From contig MJGA01000004.1 of NCBI GenBank assembly GCA_001910725.1, positions 1,736,001-1,800,000 on the forward strand: 64,000 nt of DNA, given 5' to 3'. Below the pieces are notes generated by a model. That model had not been told where the DNA came from. It searched no databases and saw only the letters and a program-made list of their open reading frames with translations. Within the stretch, counting starts at the first letter, position 1. Every line of letters starts with the position of its first letter. Of the stretch, positions 21,850 through 32,826 are shown piece after piece. The stretch is from Phanerodontia chrysosporium (Eukaryota > Basidiomycota > Agaricomycetes > Polyporales > Phanerochaetaceae). Position numbers and translations under genes: made by a program.

Positions 21850-22624
21850 GGTTTGGCCATGATGCCGCTGGAATTCTGCCGCTTTGCCTTGCCATTGGAC
21901 CGCGCATGCTTTCCGAAGTTCTCGAAAATCGTTGTTGTCCGTTCCGGGATATGTTGCTGGCCATGATCTGTACCGAGGAGTCGTTATTTGCCTGGTTGGT
22001 TATTACGCATTGGTTCCAGCCAAGGACCCCCTGGCGCGCGAATGAGGCTGCATTCCGGACCCCATCCCCGACGAGCAGTCCGCACCTGGAGGAGCCCTCC
22101 GCGAGTCGAATGGTACAAGACGGTTGGCGTGCCCCGCGAGCGAGACGTGCGTTCTCGAAGCTCCATCCTCCCTCGGGAACGTTGGCTATGGCGCGACTAT
22201 ATCCGCCGTGGTTTTCCCCTGGCCGCAAGCTACACGAGCCCACCATCACTGAGGTGTGAACGCATGGCCCGAATTCGAACAAGGCTCCATCCATCAACAC
22301 GCGTTTCCATATGTTCCCACCCTCCCCCGACGCTGCCTTCTCCTTGGCGATGCTTTGGCAGAATTTGATCCGCCTCGCGAGGCCCATCATGGCGAGGACA
22401 GCGCATCAAGGGTCCAAAGCTCCTTTTCAGTGCCTATCCCAGACCGTGGTCATCACTGTGGACACGCCAGTGACATCGCTACGCTTACTCTACGCTGCAT
22501 TCATTCTCGCGGCTATTACGGAGCCAAGGTGAGTCTTCCTAGTAAAATACTGCTTACTACCATGTAGTGTGTGGGAAATATATTTGTTCTCCTTTACATC
22601 GAGCGTAGGCTGTGATTTACTTGT
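21850..22624. other. Convergent gap between SR-protein and TBCE genes
   Basis: This 775-bp stretch has open frames in several phases on both strands, including a 261-codon minus-strand frame (22390-21605) that overlaps the end of the SR gene. None shows a domain. Most likely it holds long 3' UTRs. Confidence 0.4.
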
Positions 22625-24818
22625 CTAAGGCGCAGAGGTAGCGAGCAAGATCTCCGAGCCATCTTCAATACCCCACCATGCGAGGTCGTGTGTGTCGTCT
22701 ACATGTCCCAGCTCGGAGAAAGCGCCGTCAGGCATCTTCAGCCAGATGCGTAGGCCGGGCTGTTCTGCCTTCGTGATCTTAAAGGCCTTTGCAAGCTTCA
22801 TGCGGAACGTCCGCATGGACATGGACGGCAGCGCCTTCAGCGTCAGCGTCTGGGTCGAGGTGGCGTCGGCGTCCAGGTCTGATTGTGGGCGCGCGCCTCT
22901 ATGTACGACAATTTCTGATAGATGGAAGCGGCACGGTCAGAGTTGCGTCCAGCACGGGAGAGTATTCACGCACCGATGAGACGGTTGCTGAGCGTATCAT
23001 GTTTCTCGCCTGTGGTGCGTGGCGCTTCCTGGAAGGCATGTTCTGCGGCGCAGAGCGCAGAGAAAACCCAGGGCGGAGACGGTCATGTCAACGATGAAAC
23101 GACTCAACTGGAGAATGATGCCGCCACGTACTCTCACAGAGCTCCTGCCACCGTGGGTGCACGCGGCGGCGCACGGCGTCGTCTTCCGGACCTTGTTTCG
23201 CGACGTGAGATAGATAGAACAGTTCGCAGTCGACCCGTTCCTTGGGGCTGATCTGCGGCGCGCGTGAGTTATCGCGCGGAGCGCGCGGGACCGAGCGACG
23301 TACTGCAGCACCGTCCAATACAGCGAGACCTGGTAACCTCGCGATCGCAAACTGTCGCGCGTGCGCGTCTGGCAGATCATGTCGGGCTGAGCATCACGCA
23401 CGGCTGATGTGCGGCGGAGCGAGACACACCTTCAGCAAGGGGGTTGCCTGTGATGGTCAGCGACTCGAGTGCGGGGCACCAGCTGTAGAGCCGGTCGATG
23501 TCGGCCCAGTCCGCGAGGCTGTTGGCCGTCAGCGATAGATGCTTCAGCTGCGCAATGCCCGACCGTTGCCCGTGTGCGCGTTCATCGATCGTCGTAAGAT
23601 GGTTGCTCGAGAGAATGAGGCGCTGCAAACTGTTACGTGTCCTTTTGTCTGCCACACACGACGAAGAGAACAAGGCTTACCCGATGAAGGGTGCCAGGGC
23701 AGTACAGACACTAGACCAGCCTTTGAGAGCATTGCCATCGAAGTTGATAACCTGCAATGTTGGAAGCTCGGTATGTGGCGGGTCATTATTGGCTTCAAGC
23801 GACTCCAGACGATTGTATCCCATCTCCAAAATCCGTAATAGCGGCATACAGCTGAGAAGATTCAGTGCTTCGGACCATGTCGTCAGCGTCGAGCTGATCT
23901 GTAATTCCTTTATCCTCGAGAATGCGTTGTTGAACCTTGCAGTGGCAAGCGAGGGTATGGCAAGACGATTTGCACTGGTGAAACAGCAAGCCACCGATGA
24001 GTGAACCGATAGACAATCGGACAAAGCACATACTTCAATGCTAGCATCTCGAGAGCCGGTAGCTCTGAAACAATAGATGCCACGACTTTCCACGAAGGAA
24101 GTAAATTCTTCGACAAGTCGAGGCCCCGAATCCCTACAAAATTTAGAATCAAGATCTATGCTGTGCGCTCCACGGGACCTAGAGACAAGGTGGAAACTAG
24201 CTGAGATGGACCGCACTGCCGACTCCGATCTTGGAATGCACTGCAGTAGCCTCAAAACAAGGCAAGATATAGCAATTATTTACCTGGGCATGTTCGTTCT
24301 ATCTCTCCCGGTGTATCTGAATACGCCACCCCCTCGTTGTCTAGGCTGACCTCGCGCAGACGTTGTAAGTTGGAGAGCTTGCCGCGGATCTTGTCTAGCC
24401 CAACAGCCTCGACTTCGATGGCGCCATTGGACGATCCAAGGATTACCTTCTCTGTACCAGATCCGTGAGGTACTTCAATATACTTGGCATACAGCGCTTT
24501 GAGAAAAGAAGTCCCGTATGAGAGACCGGCAGCGGTGGGGCGTATGAACGACCCCGAGTTCGGTACGCTGTAAATGGAAATTGTAGCACAGGGTTCACCA
24601 GCCTGACGCGGAGCTATGCTGTGTGCTTACCGACAGGTGAAGTATCGCCGGTCGTCCTTGATACCGTCGTGCTTTCCGCGAGCGGGATCATCCCACTCTA
24701 CGCCGAGCCACGTTCCTTGCGTGCCCTGGACTGGGCCGACGAATCTAATGGTACCGAGGTGGCCTCCGAGCGCGATTCTGGTGCCCACTGAAGGTAGACC
24801 AGCTGCACCGTCTGCCAT
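22625..24818 (-). CDS. TBCE: Tubulin-folding cofactor E
   Basis: A chaperone that captures alpha-tubulin and works with cofactors B, C and D to build or dissociate the tubulin dimer. The ATG at 24818 gives MADGAAGLPSVGTRIALGGH and a CAP-Gly domain with GTWLGVEWDDPARGKHDG; GKHDG matches the GKNDG groove motif that binds the tubulin tail. A leucine-rich repeat region follows, with GIRGLDLSKNLLPSW, LPALEMLALK, LRILEMGYNRLESLEAN, LQVINFDGNALKGW, LQRLILSSNHLTTIDERAHG and LESLTITGNPLAEG. The C-terminal ubiquitin-like domain is MRTFRMKLAKAFKITKAEQP with the final WGIEDGSEILLATSAP, stop at 22625-22627. About eight introns. Domain order and length match the family. Divergent from HIBCH with 236 bp between starts. 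Confidence 0.93.
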
Positions 24819-25054
24819 GACCGTAGACCACGCCGTTGCCCTGGGCGGACTCTCGTCTCGACGGTGGAAAAAGTAAACTTGGAGACCTGCCTGAACAGGA
24901 AGGGTCCGCCGACACGCGCTTGGGCGTCTGCGGAACGCGACCTCGTGCGATGTGAATTCCCTCCAAGCGTCCGCCGTCCGGTATCGGCACACAGACGGAC
25001 TCCCGCTGCCCCTAACCTCACGTCCGTCGTCGTATCACCCCATCGCTGCGCCCC

Positions 25055-26980
25055 ATGTTGTCCAGAACGGCACTCAGGATGTCCGGCCGCACTCTCAGAG
25101 CGACGGAAAGGACTCGTGCGATCTCGCAGCACATGATGTCGAGCACCCAGGCCGGAGCGGGCACACCCAAGCCACAGGGAAACGGAGACGAGGTGTGTGT
25201 CACTCTGCTCGAGGTGCCCTGCATCTCTAACCAATGAGGCTACAGCCTCCGGTGCTGTTTGAGACTGTAGGCCAGCTGAGAAAGTACATCCTCAACCGAC
25301 CGAAGAAGTTGAACGCGCTTGATACCTCAATGCTGAATCTCCTCCGCCCATTCGTCGAGGTGTGTTATACTACAAACCTGTATGTCCCGAATAGTGCTGA
25401 TTGTAGCACAGGAATCCAGTCGGTCCAAGCTGTCCAAGATCCTAGTTGGCCAAGGTGTCGGACGCGCTTTCTGCGCAGGCGGTGATGTCGCAGGTGCGTG
25501 CAATCCAATGTATCACTTGCTGATTTGTTGAACACCCACCGGCCGGATCCCAGGCGTCGTAGAGCTGGCCGCGGACGAGAAGACCAGGCCTCAAGCAATT
25601 GACTTCTTCAAGCGGGAGTACGCACAGTTATTATCTCCTAGGACAACCTCTGACATAAACTTAAGGTTCGAATTGGACTACCTACTTGCAGTCACAAATA
25701 GCATCTACGTCGCCGTCATGGATGGCATAACAAGTAAGCATATGAACACTGTGTATCCGGTTAGATGTTCCGTTAACCATACGTTCACAGTGGGCGGCGG
25801 TGTCGGCCTGGCTGTTAACGCGCCCTTTAGGATAGCCACAGAAAACACTCTCTTTGCGATGCCGGAAACAAAGATAGGCTATACACCCGACGTGGGCGCA
25901 ACATTTTTCTTGTCCAGGCTGGACGGAGAGATCGGGACGTACCTGGGGTTGACCGGCGAATCAATCAAAGGCCGTGATGTCTAGTGAGGCTTCTCTCGCC
26001 CGTTGCCTGTAGTTTCTCGACTGATGTCACTCTCATGGAACAGCGACCTCGGACTGGCTACGCACTACATCCCGTCGCGGAGGATACCTGCACTCCTGGA
26101 GAGTTTGGCATCACTGGAGAGGGCAACCCCAGACCTCGTGGACAGCCTGATCGAGGAGGCTTCGCAGGAACGCGAGGCGAGCGAGGCTCCTGGCTTGTTC
26201 AGGGGCCAGCTCCGCGTCGTACTGGACTCAGTGTTCTCCCACGATAAGGTCGAAGACATCATTGCGGACCTCAAGAAGGTGCGCGAAAGCCATGCGGACT
26301 CCGGCATCCGCAAGTGGGCGGAGGAGACCCTCGTGGCACTCGACCTCCGGAGTCCAACGAGTTTGAAGGTTGCCCTCCTCGCGCTCCGCAAAGGACGGAA
26401 GGCTACACTGCACGATGCGCTTCAGCGCGAGCTGAACATTGCCACTGCGTACTGCGTGAGTAACCGAGCATAGTCACCGGCCAGAGTCGTGTTTCTCACC
26501 CCACATCCTCATTGCCTGACGGTAGAGCGGTGCAAGCCCCGACTTCAAGACCGGCGTCACTGCGGTGCTCGTTCAGAAGACTAGGGAGCGCCCTGCTTGG
26601 TCCCCGGCCACGTTGGAGGAAGTGAACGACTCGGATATCACTGCCAGGTTCTTCAGCCAGTATTCTCCCGAGAACGGCACCGCCCCGTCCCTTGAGCTGC
26701 CGGCAGACGTGAAGTGGATCTCAAGAGGACGAGCCACCCGATGCAGCACGCGCTGCCAACGGAGGCAGAGATCCGCCAGATGGTGACTGGCAGCCACACG
26801 GCCAGTGGCGGTACCGCACTCACGAAGGAAGAGGTTGTCGCGAAGTTCTTGAGCCTCCGAAAGGGCAAAATGGGCGTGAAGGAGAAGGTTCTAGATGTCA
26901 TTGAACGCAACTGCATTGAAGAACAGGACAAGTCGGGTAATAGGTACCTGAAGTGGGGCAAGCCACTAGCCTCTGTGTAA
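25055..26980 (+). CDS. Mitochondrial 3-hydroxyisobutyryl-CoA hydrolase, with one frame break
   Basis: An enoyl-CoA-hydratase-fold thioesterase of valine catabolism. The ATG at 25055 encodes an Arg/Ser-rich leader ([20 protein letters not shown]) fitting mitochondrial import. The core shows [34 protein letters not shown] (oxyanion hole), [38 protein letters not shown] (catalytic Glu and Asp) and [19 protein letters not shown]. The C-terminal HIBCH extension includes [20 protein letters not shown], typical of this family rather than plain hydratases. Between 26690 and 26717 the frame changes: LELPADV is followed by [20 protein letters not shown] in another phase, as if one base were missing in GACGTGAAG. 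The stop is at 26978-26980. All borders upstream are consensus. The break probably reflects a sequence error; if real, the protein loses about 90 residues. Confidence 0.92.
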
Positions 26981-28342
26981 TGAACGTAGTTGAACGTGTC
27001 GGATACATTGTCTTTGCTGTCTCCCACAATGCTAGCCATGCTCACTCCGAAAGAGCTCTTTCTCGGACCAGCGTATGTGCATTGCCACTACCGTCACATG
27101 CTAGTCGAACAGCTTTTGAAGTCCTCGGTGAACCACCGGCAGACAAAGATATGCGTGTGGCACGAGCGGCACGGTCTTTCATTCAGCAATGACAGCAAAT
27201 CCTTCCTGTGCATTCTTCGCTGCCCATGCGAGATCATCGTCACACAGGCTCCTGAAGCGGACGGTTGACATGCAGCGTCGGCGGCAGCGAAGTCCGGGAG
27301 ACAGACACCGCCTCAACGGACATGGTCTCGGAGCCAGAGGCCCAATGGGAATAATGGAATCTGCGCGGCGACGTCGGTTTCGCAGGGTCTGCCACGGTGT
27401 CCGCGACGGCATAGCGCGTTGGCAGACAGGCAACTTTCTCCATGCCTTAGGCCTTACCCACGGCGGACGCGCACTTTCTCAATCGAGACTCGCGCGTAGT
27501 TTGCCTCTGCGGGCCGCACCAGATCTCCGCGATCTCGCAGCGCCCAGAGCGCACCCGCACCGCATGCACACCTGAAACGTCTAATTTGACATGGGCAACG
27601 CCGATTCGCAAAGCCGAATAATGAGCTCACAGGTCGACCGGGCGCGACGCAACCCAGGCCTAAGCTCACCTACGGCCGTCGATGCGCACTCTGCAACGTC
27701 TGCCTTTTCCACGTTCCGGGTGTGCAGTGGCAGTGTGTGCCGCGTGCTCGTGCGTACGGTTGGGAGACCGGGTTCGGCGAGCCCTGGCCAGGGTCCCATT
27801 GCGCAACGGCCGCGCTAGGGTGCCACCCCAACGCGAAGGCTTGCGAGTGAGCTCAGCTCAGGTACTGGGAACTTGCCGTAATGATCTTGGTCCTTGGGAA
27901 CGGTGGGAAGTTGCGAGCCTCGCTCGCGTGCGCATGTCAGAGACCGCTGGTCGTCGCGAGGGGAACGGAGATCTGTTCAGCGAGGTGAGATAGACGACCG
28001 TCCACGTGGAGCCAGAAGCAGCCTAGTTTACCGGCGCAGGGGAGGCGCTGAACGCAGTAACCGTTCCAAATTTTGGCGGGTACGCGGCACCGCGAAATCT
28101 CGCGAGGCGGAGGACGTCTAGCTTTGACGCGTTCTGGCCAGTGCAGGGTATGCTTGATGAGCCTCCCAGCTGGAAGGCGCCTGCCAAATGCATCCTTTGT
28201 TGCCCTTCCGCGTTCGTGCTGTCCCCGACCTATATAGTCCGAGAGGCTTCGACGTCGGGACACTCACCAGCCACCTACCCAACACTCGCCTCCACACATC
28301 GCCTCTACCTCCACCCATCCCTCCTCACAACTTCTGACTACC
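26981..28342. other. Intergenic region upstream of IDO
   Basis: About 1.36 kb with only short overlapping GC-rich frames and no recognisable domain. The last 200 bp form the IDO promoter, with a TATA box and a CT/CA-rich leader. Confidence 0.5.
28231..28237 (+). promoter_or_regulatory. TATA box of the IDO gene
   Basis: TATATAG in CCTATATAGTCC lies 106 bp before the IDO ATG, followed by a pyrimidine-rich leader. Confidence 0.55.
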
Positions 28343-29784
28343 ATGGAGATCGGTGCCAGCCTCAGCCTCATCAACTTCCTCTCCACCGTCGACGTCCGCC
28401 AGGTTGCCCGTTCACTACGTGGCGCACTCAGCAGAGACCACTCCTTGTCCCAGCGCGACTTCGACGTGGACAGCAACACAGGGTTCTTCCCGCCGCAACC
28501 ACTCCCAAGGCTCTCAGGGCCGTTTGAGGTCTGGGAGCGCGCCTTGGTTGATGCCGAGGACGCGTTGAGCCTCGGAGACGACGAGTCTCCCGACGCGCTC
28601 TACAAAAGGCCCGCAGGCGAACGCTGGCGCGCCGCGGTGCGCTCTGTAAGTTGAAATGCATGCAACAGTGTTCGAGGTTTCTAACCTTCTCTCTCTCACA
28701 GTGGCACGAACTAGACACGAGCGTCTGGCAGATGCCTCGGGATATTCGCTTCCTGCAGAGGGCGCACATGGTATTAGCCTTCCTCGTACACTTCTACGTG
28801 CATTCCACACCCACCGACGATACCGCCACTACTATCCTCATTCCGCGCTCTCTTTCCGTGCCACTTGTCGCCGTCTCGGATGCGCTTGGCATTCCGCCCG
28901 TCCTGACATTCGCGGACACAGTTCTTTGGAACTGGGAGTTGATCCGTCCGGAGGAGCCGCTGTCAATCGGCAACATCCGTTATGTGACCATCCTATCTGG
29001 TAATGAGACGGAGCGCGCGTTCTACGAGCTCTCGGGCGAAATCGAGCTCAAGGGTGTCGAGATGCTCCGAATCATCGAATCCTTCATGACGCTTCCGGAT
29101 ACCGCGGATGTCGCTGCTATCAACGGCATCGCTCGCAACTTGTCGCAATTGAAGGTTGTCATCGACGAACTCACCGCGATCTTCCGAACCTGCCGCAACA
29201 GGGTCGACCCCCAGGCCTTCTACTGGTACTGTCGCCGGTGGTGGAACGGCTCGCCACCCGCGGGTTCGTCCAAGCCGCAGTGGGTCTTCGAGGGCGTGTC
29301 TGCGAGCAAGACGCGGTTCACGGCGGGCCCGTCTGCCGGCCAGAGTAGTGTCATGCACGCGCTCGACATCTTCCTCGACATCGACCACAAGCTCGCACAG
29401 AAACGTCTGCCGGCGCCGTCCGAAGCGAACAAGAAGGCCGACACGAACTTCATGGATCGGATGCGGCAGTACATGCCTGGCCTCCACCGTGCATACCTCC
29501 AGTACCTCACCGCTTCCCCACGCTCAGTGCGCGACGTCGCCCAACGTCATCCAGCCCTGCGCGAGCCGTACAACGCGGCCGTCGCGGCGCTCAAGGAGCT
29601 CCGTGACTTCCACATCCGCATCGTCACGCTCTATGTCGTGACACAGTCCCACAGCGCCCCGCCGCCCAACGTCCAGATACGAGAGCGCGATGGCGGTGTC
29701 GCGCGAGGCACCGGCGGCAACGAAGCATCGAATCTGTTGAAGCACGGACGCGATGCAACAACCCGGGCTATGCTGCGGGACTAG
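28343..29784 (+). CDS. Indoleamine 2,3-dioxygenase (tryptophan dioxygenase, heme)
   Basis: A cytosolic heme enzyme that opens the tryptophan indole ring to N-formylkynurenine, the first step of the kynurenine/NAD route. The ATG at 28343 opens exon 1 (to about 28646); a single intron of about 55 nt precedes WHELDTSVWQMPRDIRFLQR. Family features are RAHMVLAFLVHFYVHSTP, LSVPLVAVSDALGIPPVLTF, ADTVLWNWELIRPEEPLSIG, FVEGVSA-like FEGVSASKTRFTAGPSAGQS (active-site loop), the DTNFMDRMRQYMPGLHRAYL block and the proximal-His segment LRDFHIRIVTLYVVTQS. The tail ends HGRDATTRAMLRD at 29784. About 460 residues, normal length, no missing residues noticed. Confidence 0.96.
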
Positions 29785-30376
29785 GGGCATCGCATGCCCC
29801 GCAGGGAGAATTGGCCAGGAGCCAGCTTCTGTTCGGCCATCTCCCTCTGCTTGGTCTAATCACTTTTGCTATGATAGCATATTTATCACCGGACCCTAGA
29901 CTTTTTAGACATCTGTTGTGAGCTTATGTAGCCGTATAATCATTAGCTTGACTTGCCTTAGCGTACTACATCTTGTTAGTCCCAATGCTAGTGTACACCC
30001 CATCTTCTTTTGCTACTCATCCATCATAATGAAATTATCAGTTGACACCTTGCGAGAGAGATCGCATGTTGGGATGATTCGAAACGATGGCTCGCATGAT
30101 GCATTCCAGCATACGCCTCATGTGTACACCCGCGGAGAGAGAGAGGGGAACAGTGGTTATACGACTTGACTGGCCGCATATAAGCAAGACAGAGGGTTAC
30201 GACAACTCCGAGCGGAGGGAGAGCTGCCTCGACATGGTGGTGGGAGAGGATGTCGATGCGACGACTCTGCAGCGCCCAGAACACGCGACATTACATAAGC
30301 ACACGCGTTCATAAACGAGACGCGTCTTTCGCACGCTCAGTCAACTACCACCACCTCCTGAGTCCTCGTTTCCGCC
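29785..30376. other. Intergenic gap IDO to RPA1
   Basis: This 592-bp stretch carries the AT-richer 3' UTR of IDO and the promoter of RPA1. Nothing else is recognisable. Confidence 0.5.
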
Positions 30377-32567
30377 ATGCCCAATACCCCACAGCTCACC
30401 GCGGGCCTCTGCATGCGCGTCCACAGCGTCAAGGATGACGAGGACACCGAAGAGCTCTGCAACTCGCGTCCGACGCTGCAGTTTCTGTCCATCAAGAAAG
30501 TTGGACCTGGTCAGAACGGTGCAGACAGATACCGCGTAATTGTTTCGGACGGCGAATACTTCCTGCAGGCGATGCTCGCGACACAGGTCAACGAGTACAT
30601 TGAGAGTGGACGCCTCATCAAGCACTCGGTCGCGGTCATTGACAAGTTTACGTGCAATCCCGTTGGCGAAGGCAAAGGGTATGTATTTGGTGCTCCCATT
30701 TTCCGTGTCCGTCCTCGCGTTCTCAGACATGATTGTAGTCGTCTCCTTATTATCTTGGAAGCTACTCCGGTAGTCACTGAATGCGAGAAGATCGGTTCGC
30801 CCGTGGCCATTCAGAGTCCACCTGGAGGTGGTTCAAAGCCTGTTTCTTCGGCGGGCGGCAGTCCGGCTCCCGCTTCCGCAGCGCATACTTCTACTTCTTT
30901 AGCGAAACCTACGACCTCCGCCCCGACCATGCACAGCAACGCGAGCAACCAAAATCGTCATGTCTTCCCAATCGAGGGCCTCAGCCCTTACCAGAACAAC
31001 TGGACGATCCGTGCCAAAGTCAAGCAGAAGTCGGATATTCGCACATTTTCGAACGCGCGTGGCGAAGGCAAGGTCTTTAGCGTAGTCCTGATCGATGAGA
31101 CGGGGGAGATCAAGGCGACCGCTTTCAACAACATTGTCGACGAGTTCTATCCCAAGTTCCAGGAAGGCAAGACCTACTATGTTTCCAAAGGCCAGGTTAA
31201 CCTCGCCAAGAAGAAGTTCAACACCGTCAACAACGAGTACGAGATTGGCCTTCAGCGAGGAACAATCGTCGAAGAAGTGAGTCTCACTTTGTGAGGCATC
31301 ATTCGCTCAACGCTAATGCCGAGTAGTGCCATGATGGTCCAGTGCTCAACATACAGTACAAATTCGTTCCCCTGGACCAGCTGATGAACCACAACGCTGG
31401 CGATATGATTGGTGAGTTCTACGTTGCTGTGTCTAGTCTACATGATCTTACTGTCACTTGTAGATGTCTTGGGCATTGTGAAGGAAGTCAGCGACATCTC
31501 CCATATTACTACCCGCCAGGGCAACGATGTACGTGGATCGCCTCTTCACCCTTGTCGTTCCTCACGCGTCTGTAGTTGGTGAAACGTGAATTGACCATCG
31601 TAGATCGTTCTGGCGCGTCTGTACGCTTGACCTTGTGGGGTAGGCAAGCAGAGAACTTCAAGGAGACGGGCGAGCCTATCATCGCCTGGAAGGGCGTTAA
31701 AGTTGGTGACTTCGGCGGTAAGTACTCCGCTTAGGCTAGAAACTATGTTGCTCACGAGCTTTTAGGTCGGACTTTGTCCATGCTGAGCTCCAGCTCGATG
31801 GAGATCAATCCAGACATTCCTGAGGCTTATGCTCTGAGGGGTTGGTACGACACCGACGGCAAGGGCCAGGACTTCCAGCCGCAGACAACATCTGCACCCC
31901 GAACCGGCGGTGGTGGATTCAACCGCGAAGAAATTCGCCTTCTGGACGACGTCCGAAATTCCAACCTCGGCGGTGGTGATAAGCCCGATTACTTTGCTGC
32001 TCGCGCGACAATCATGCATATCAAGTCGGACAACATCGCGTATCCTGCATGCCAGACGCAGGGTTGCAACAAGAAGGTGATCGAGCAGCACGACGGCTGG
32101 CGCTGCGAGAAGTGCGACAAGGTATATGAGCGACCTTCTTACCGGTAAGTTTATTATTATTATTATTATCAACGCCCTCTCGCACGTTGACTCACATCGT
32201 GCAGGTACATCATGGCTATGGCCGTTGCCGACCACTCTGGGCAAGTGTGGTTCCAATGTTTCAACGACGCGGGTGTCGTTGTTTTCAACATGACTGCCGA
32301 TGAGCTCATTGAGCTCAAAACTCGCGACGATGCGCAGTACAACAAGGTACTCGAGAACGCAGTCGGTACGGCGTACAACTTTACATGTAGGGCGAAAATG
32401 GAGAGCTTCCAGGTATGTTTCCGCCAGTCTTATACAGTCGCAAACACTAATTGGGCATGTAGGACACGAGCCGCGTTCGTTATGGCGTTCAGAGGATCTT
32501 CCCCCTTGACTATAAGGAAGAAGGCCACTACCTCAAGAAGCTTCTGAGTTCGCCGTGGGCGCAATAG
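30377..32567 (+). CDS. RFA1: Replication protein A large subunit (RPA70)
   Basis: The large subunit of the single-stranded-DNA-binding heterotrimer used in replication, repair and recombination. The ATG at 30377 starts MPNTPQLTAGLCMRVHSVKD, the N-terminal OB fold (DBD-F). A Pro/Ser/Ala/Thr-rich linker follows (about 30800-30960). DBD-A begins FPIEGLSPYQNNWTIRAKVK and contains GEGKVFSVVLIDETGEIKAT. DBD-B has VLGIVKEVSDISHITTRQGN and LTLWGRQAENF. DBD-C holds the zinc ribbon (YPACQTQGCNKKV and WRCEKCDKVYERPSYRYIM) and GQVWFQCFNDAG. It ends YLKKLLSSPWAQ, TAG at 32565-32567. Seven or so introns, one with a TTA microsatellite. Four OB folds in the usual order make the call secure. Confidence 0.97.
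32150..32169 (+). repeat. (TTA)6 microsatellite inside an RPA1 intron
   Basis: Six TTA units directly follow the 5' splice site (GGTAAGT) of the intron starting at 32145. This is a simple sequence repeat likely to vary between strains. Confidence 0.85.
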
Positions 32568-32826
32568 ATCAACCACCTCCTCTGCTTTATCGTCTGATGC
32601 CATGGGTGTTTCGTTGTACTCTGTGATATACCGTGTATTCGTAGCTTTCTATTTCCATGTAATATAACGCGCACACCTCTGCTGGAGGACGATGCTGTGC
32701 GTTAGGACGAGCGGCTCAGGGACCAAACATGACCAAACAAACTCCATTGGCGCCAATGCCTCGGCTTGGTGAGCGGTCCCGCGTTGAGCAGCTTCATCAC
32801 TTCCACTCATTTACACACTTGGACCA

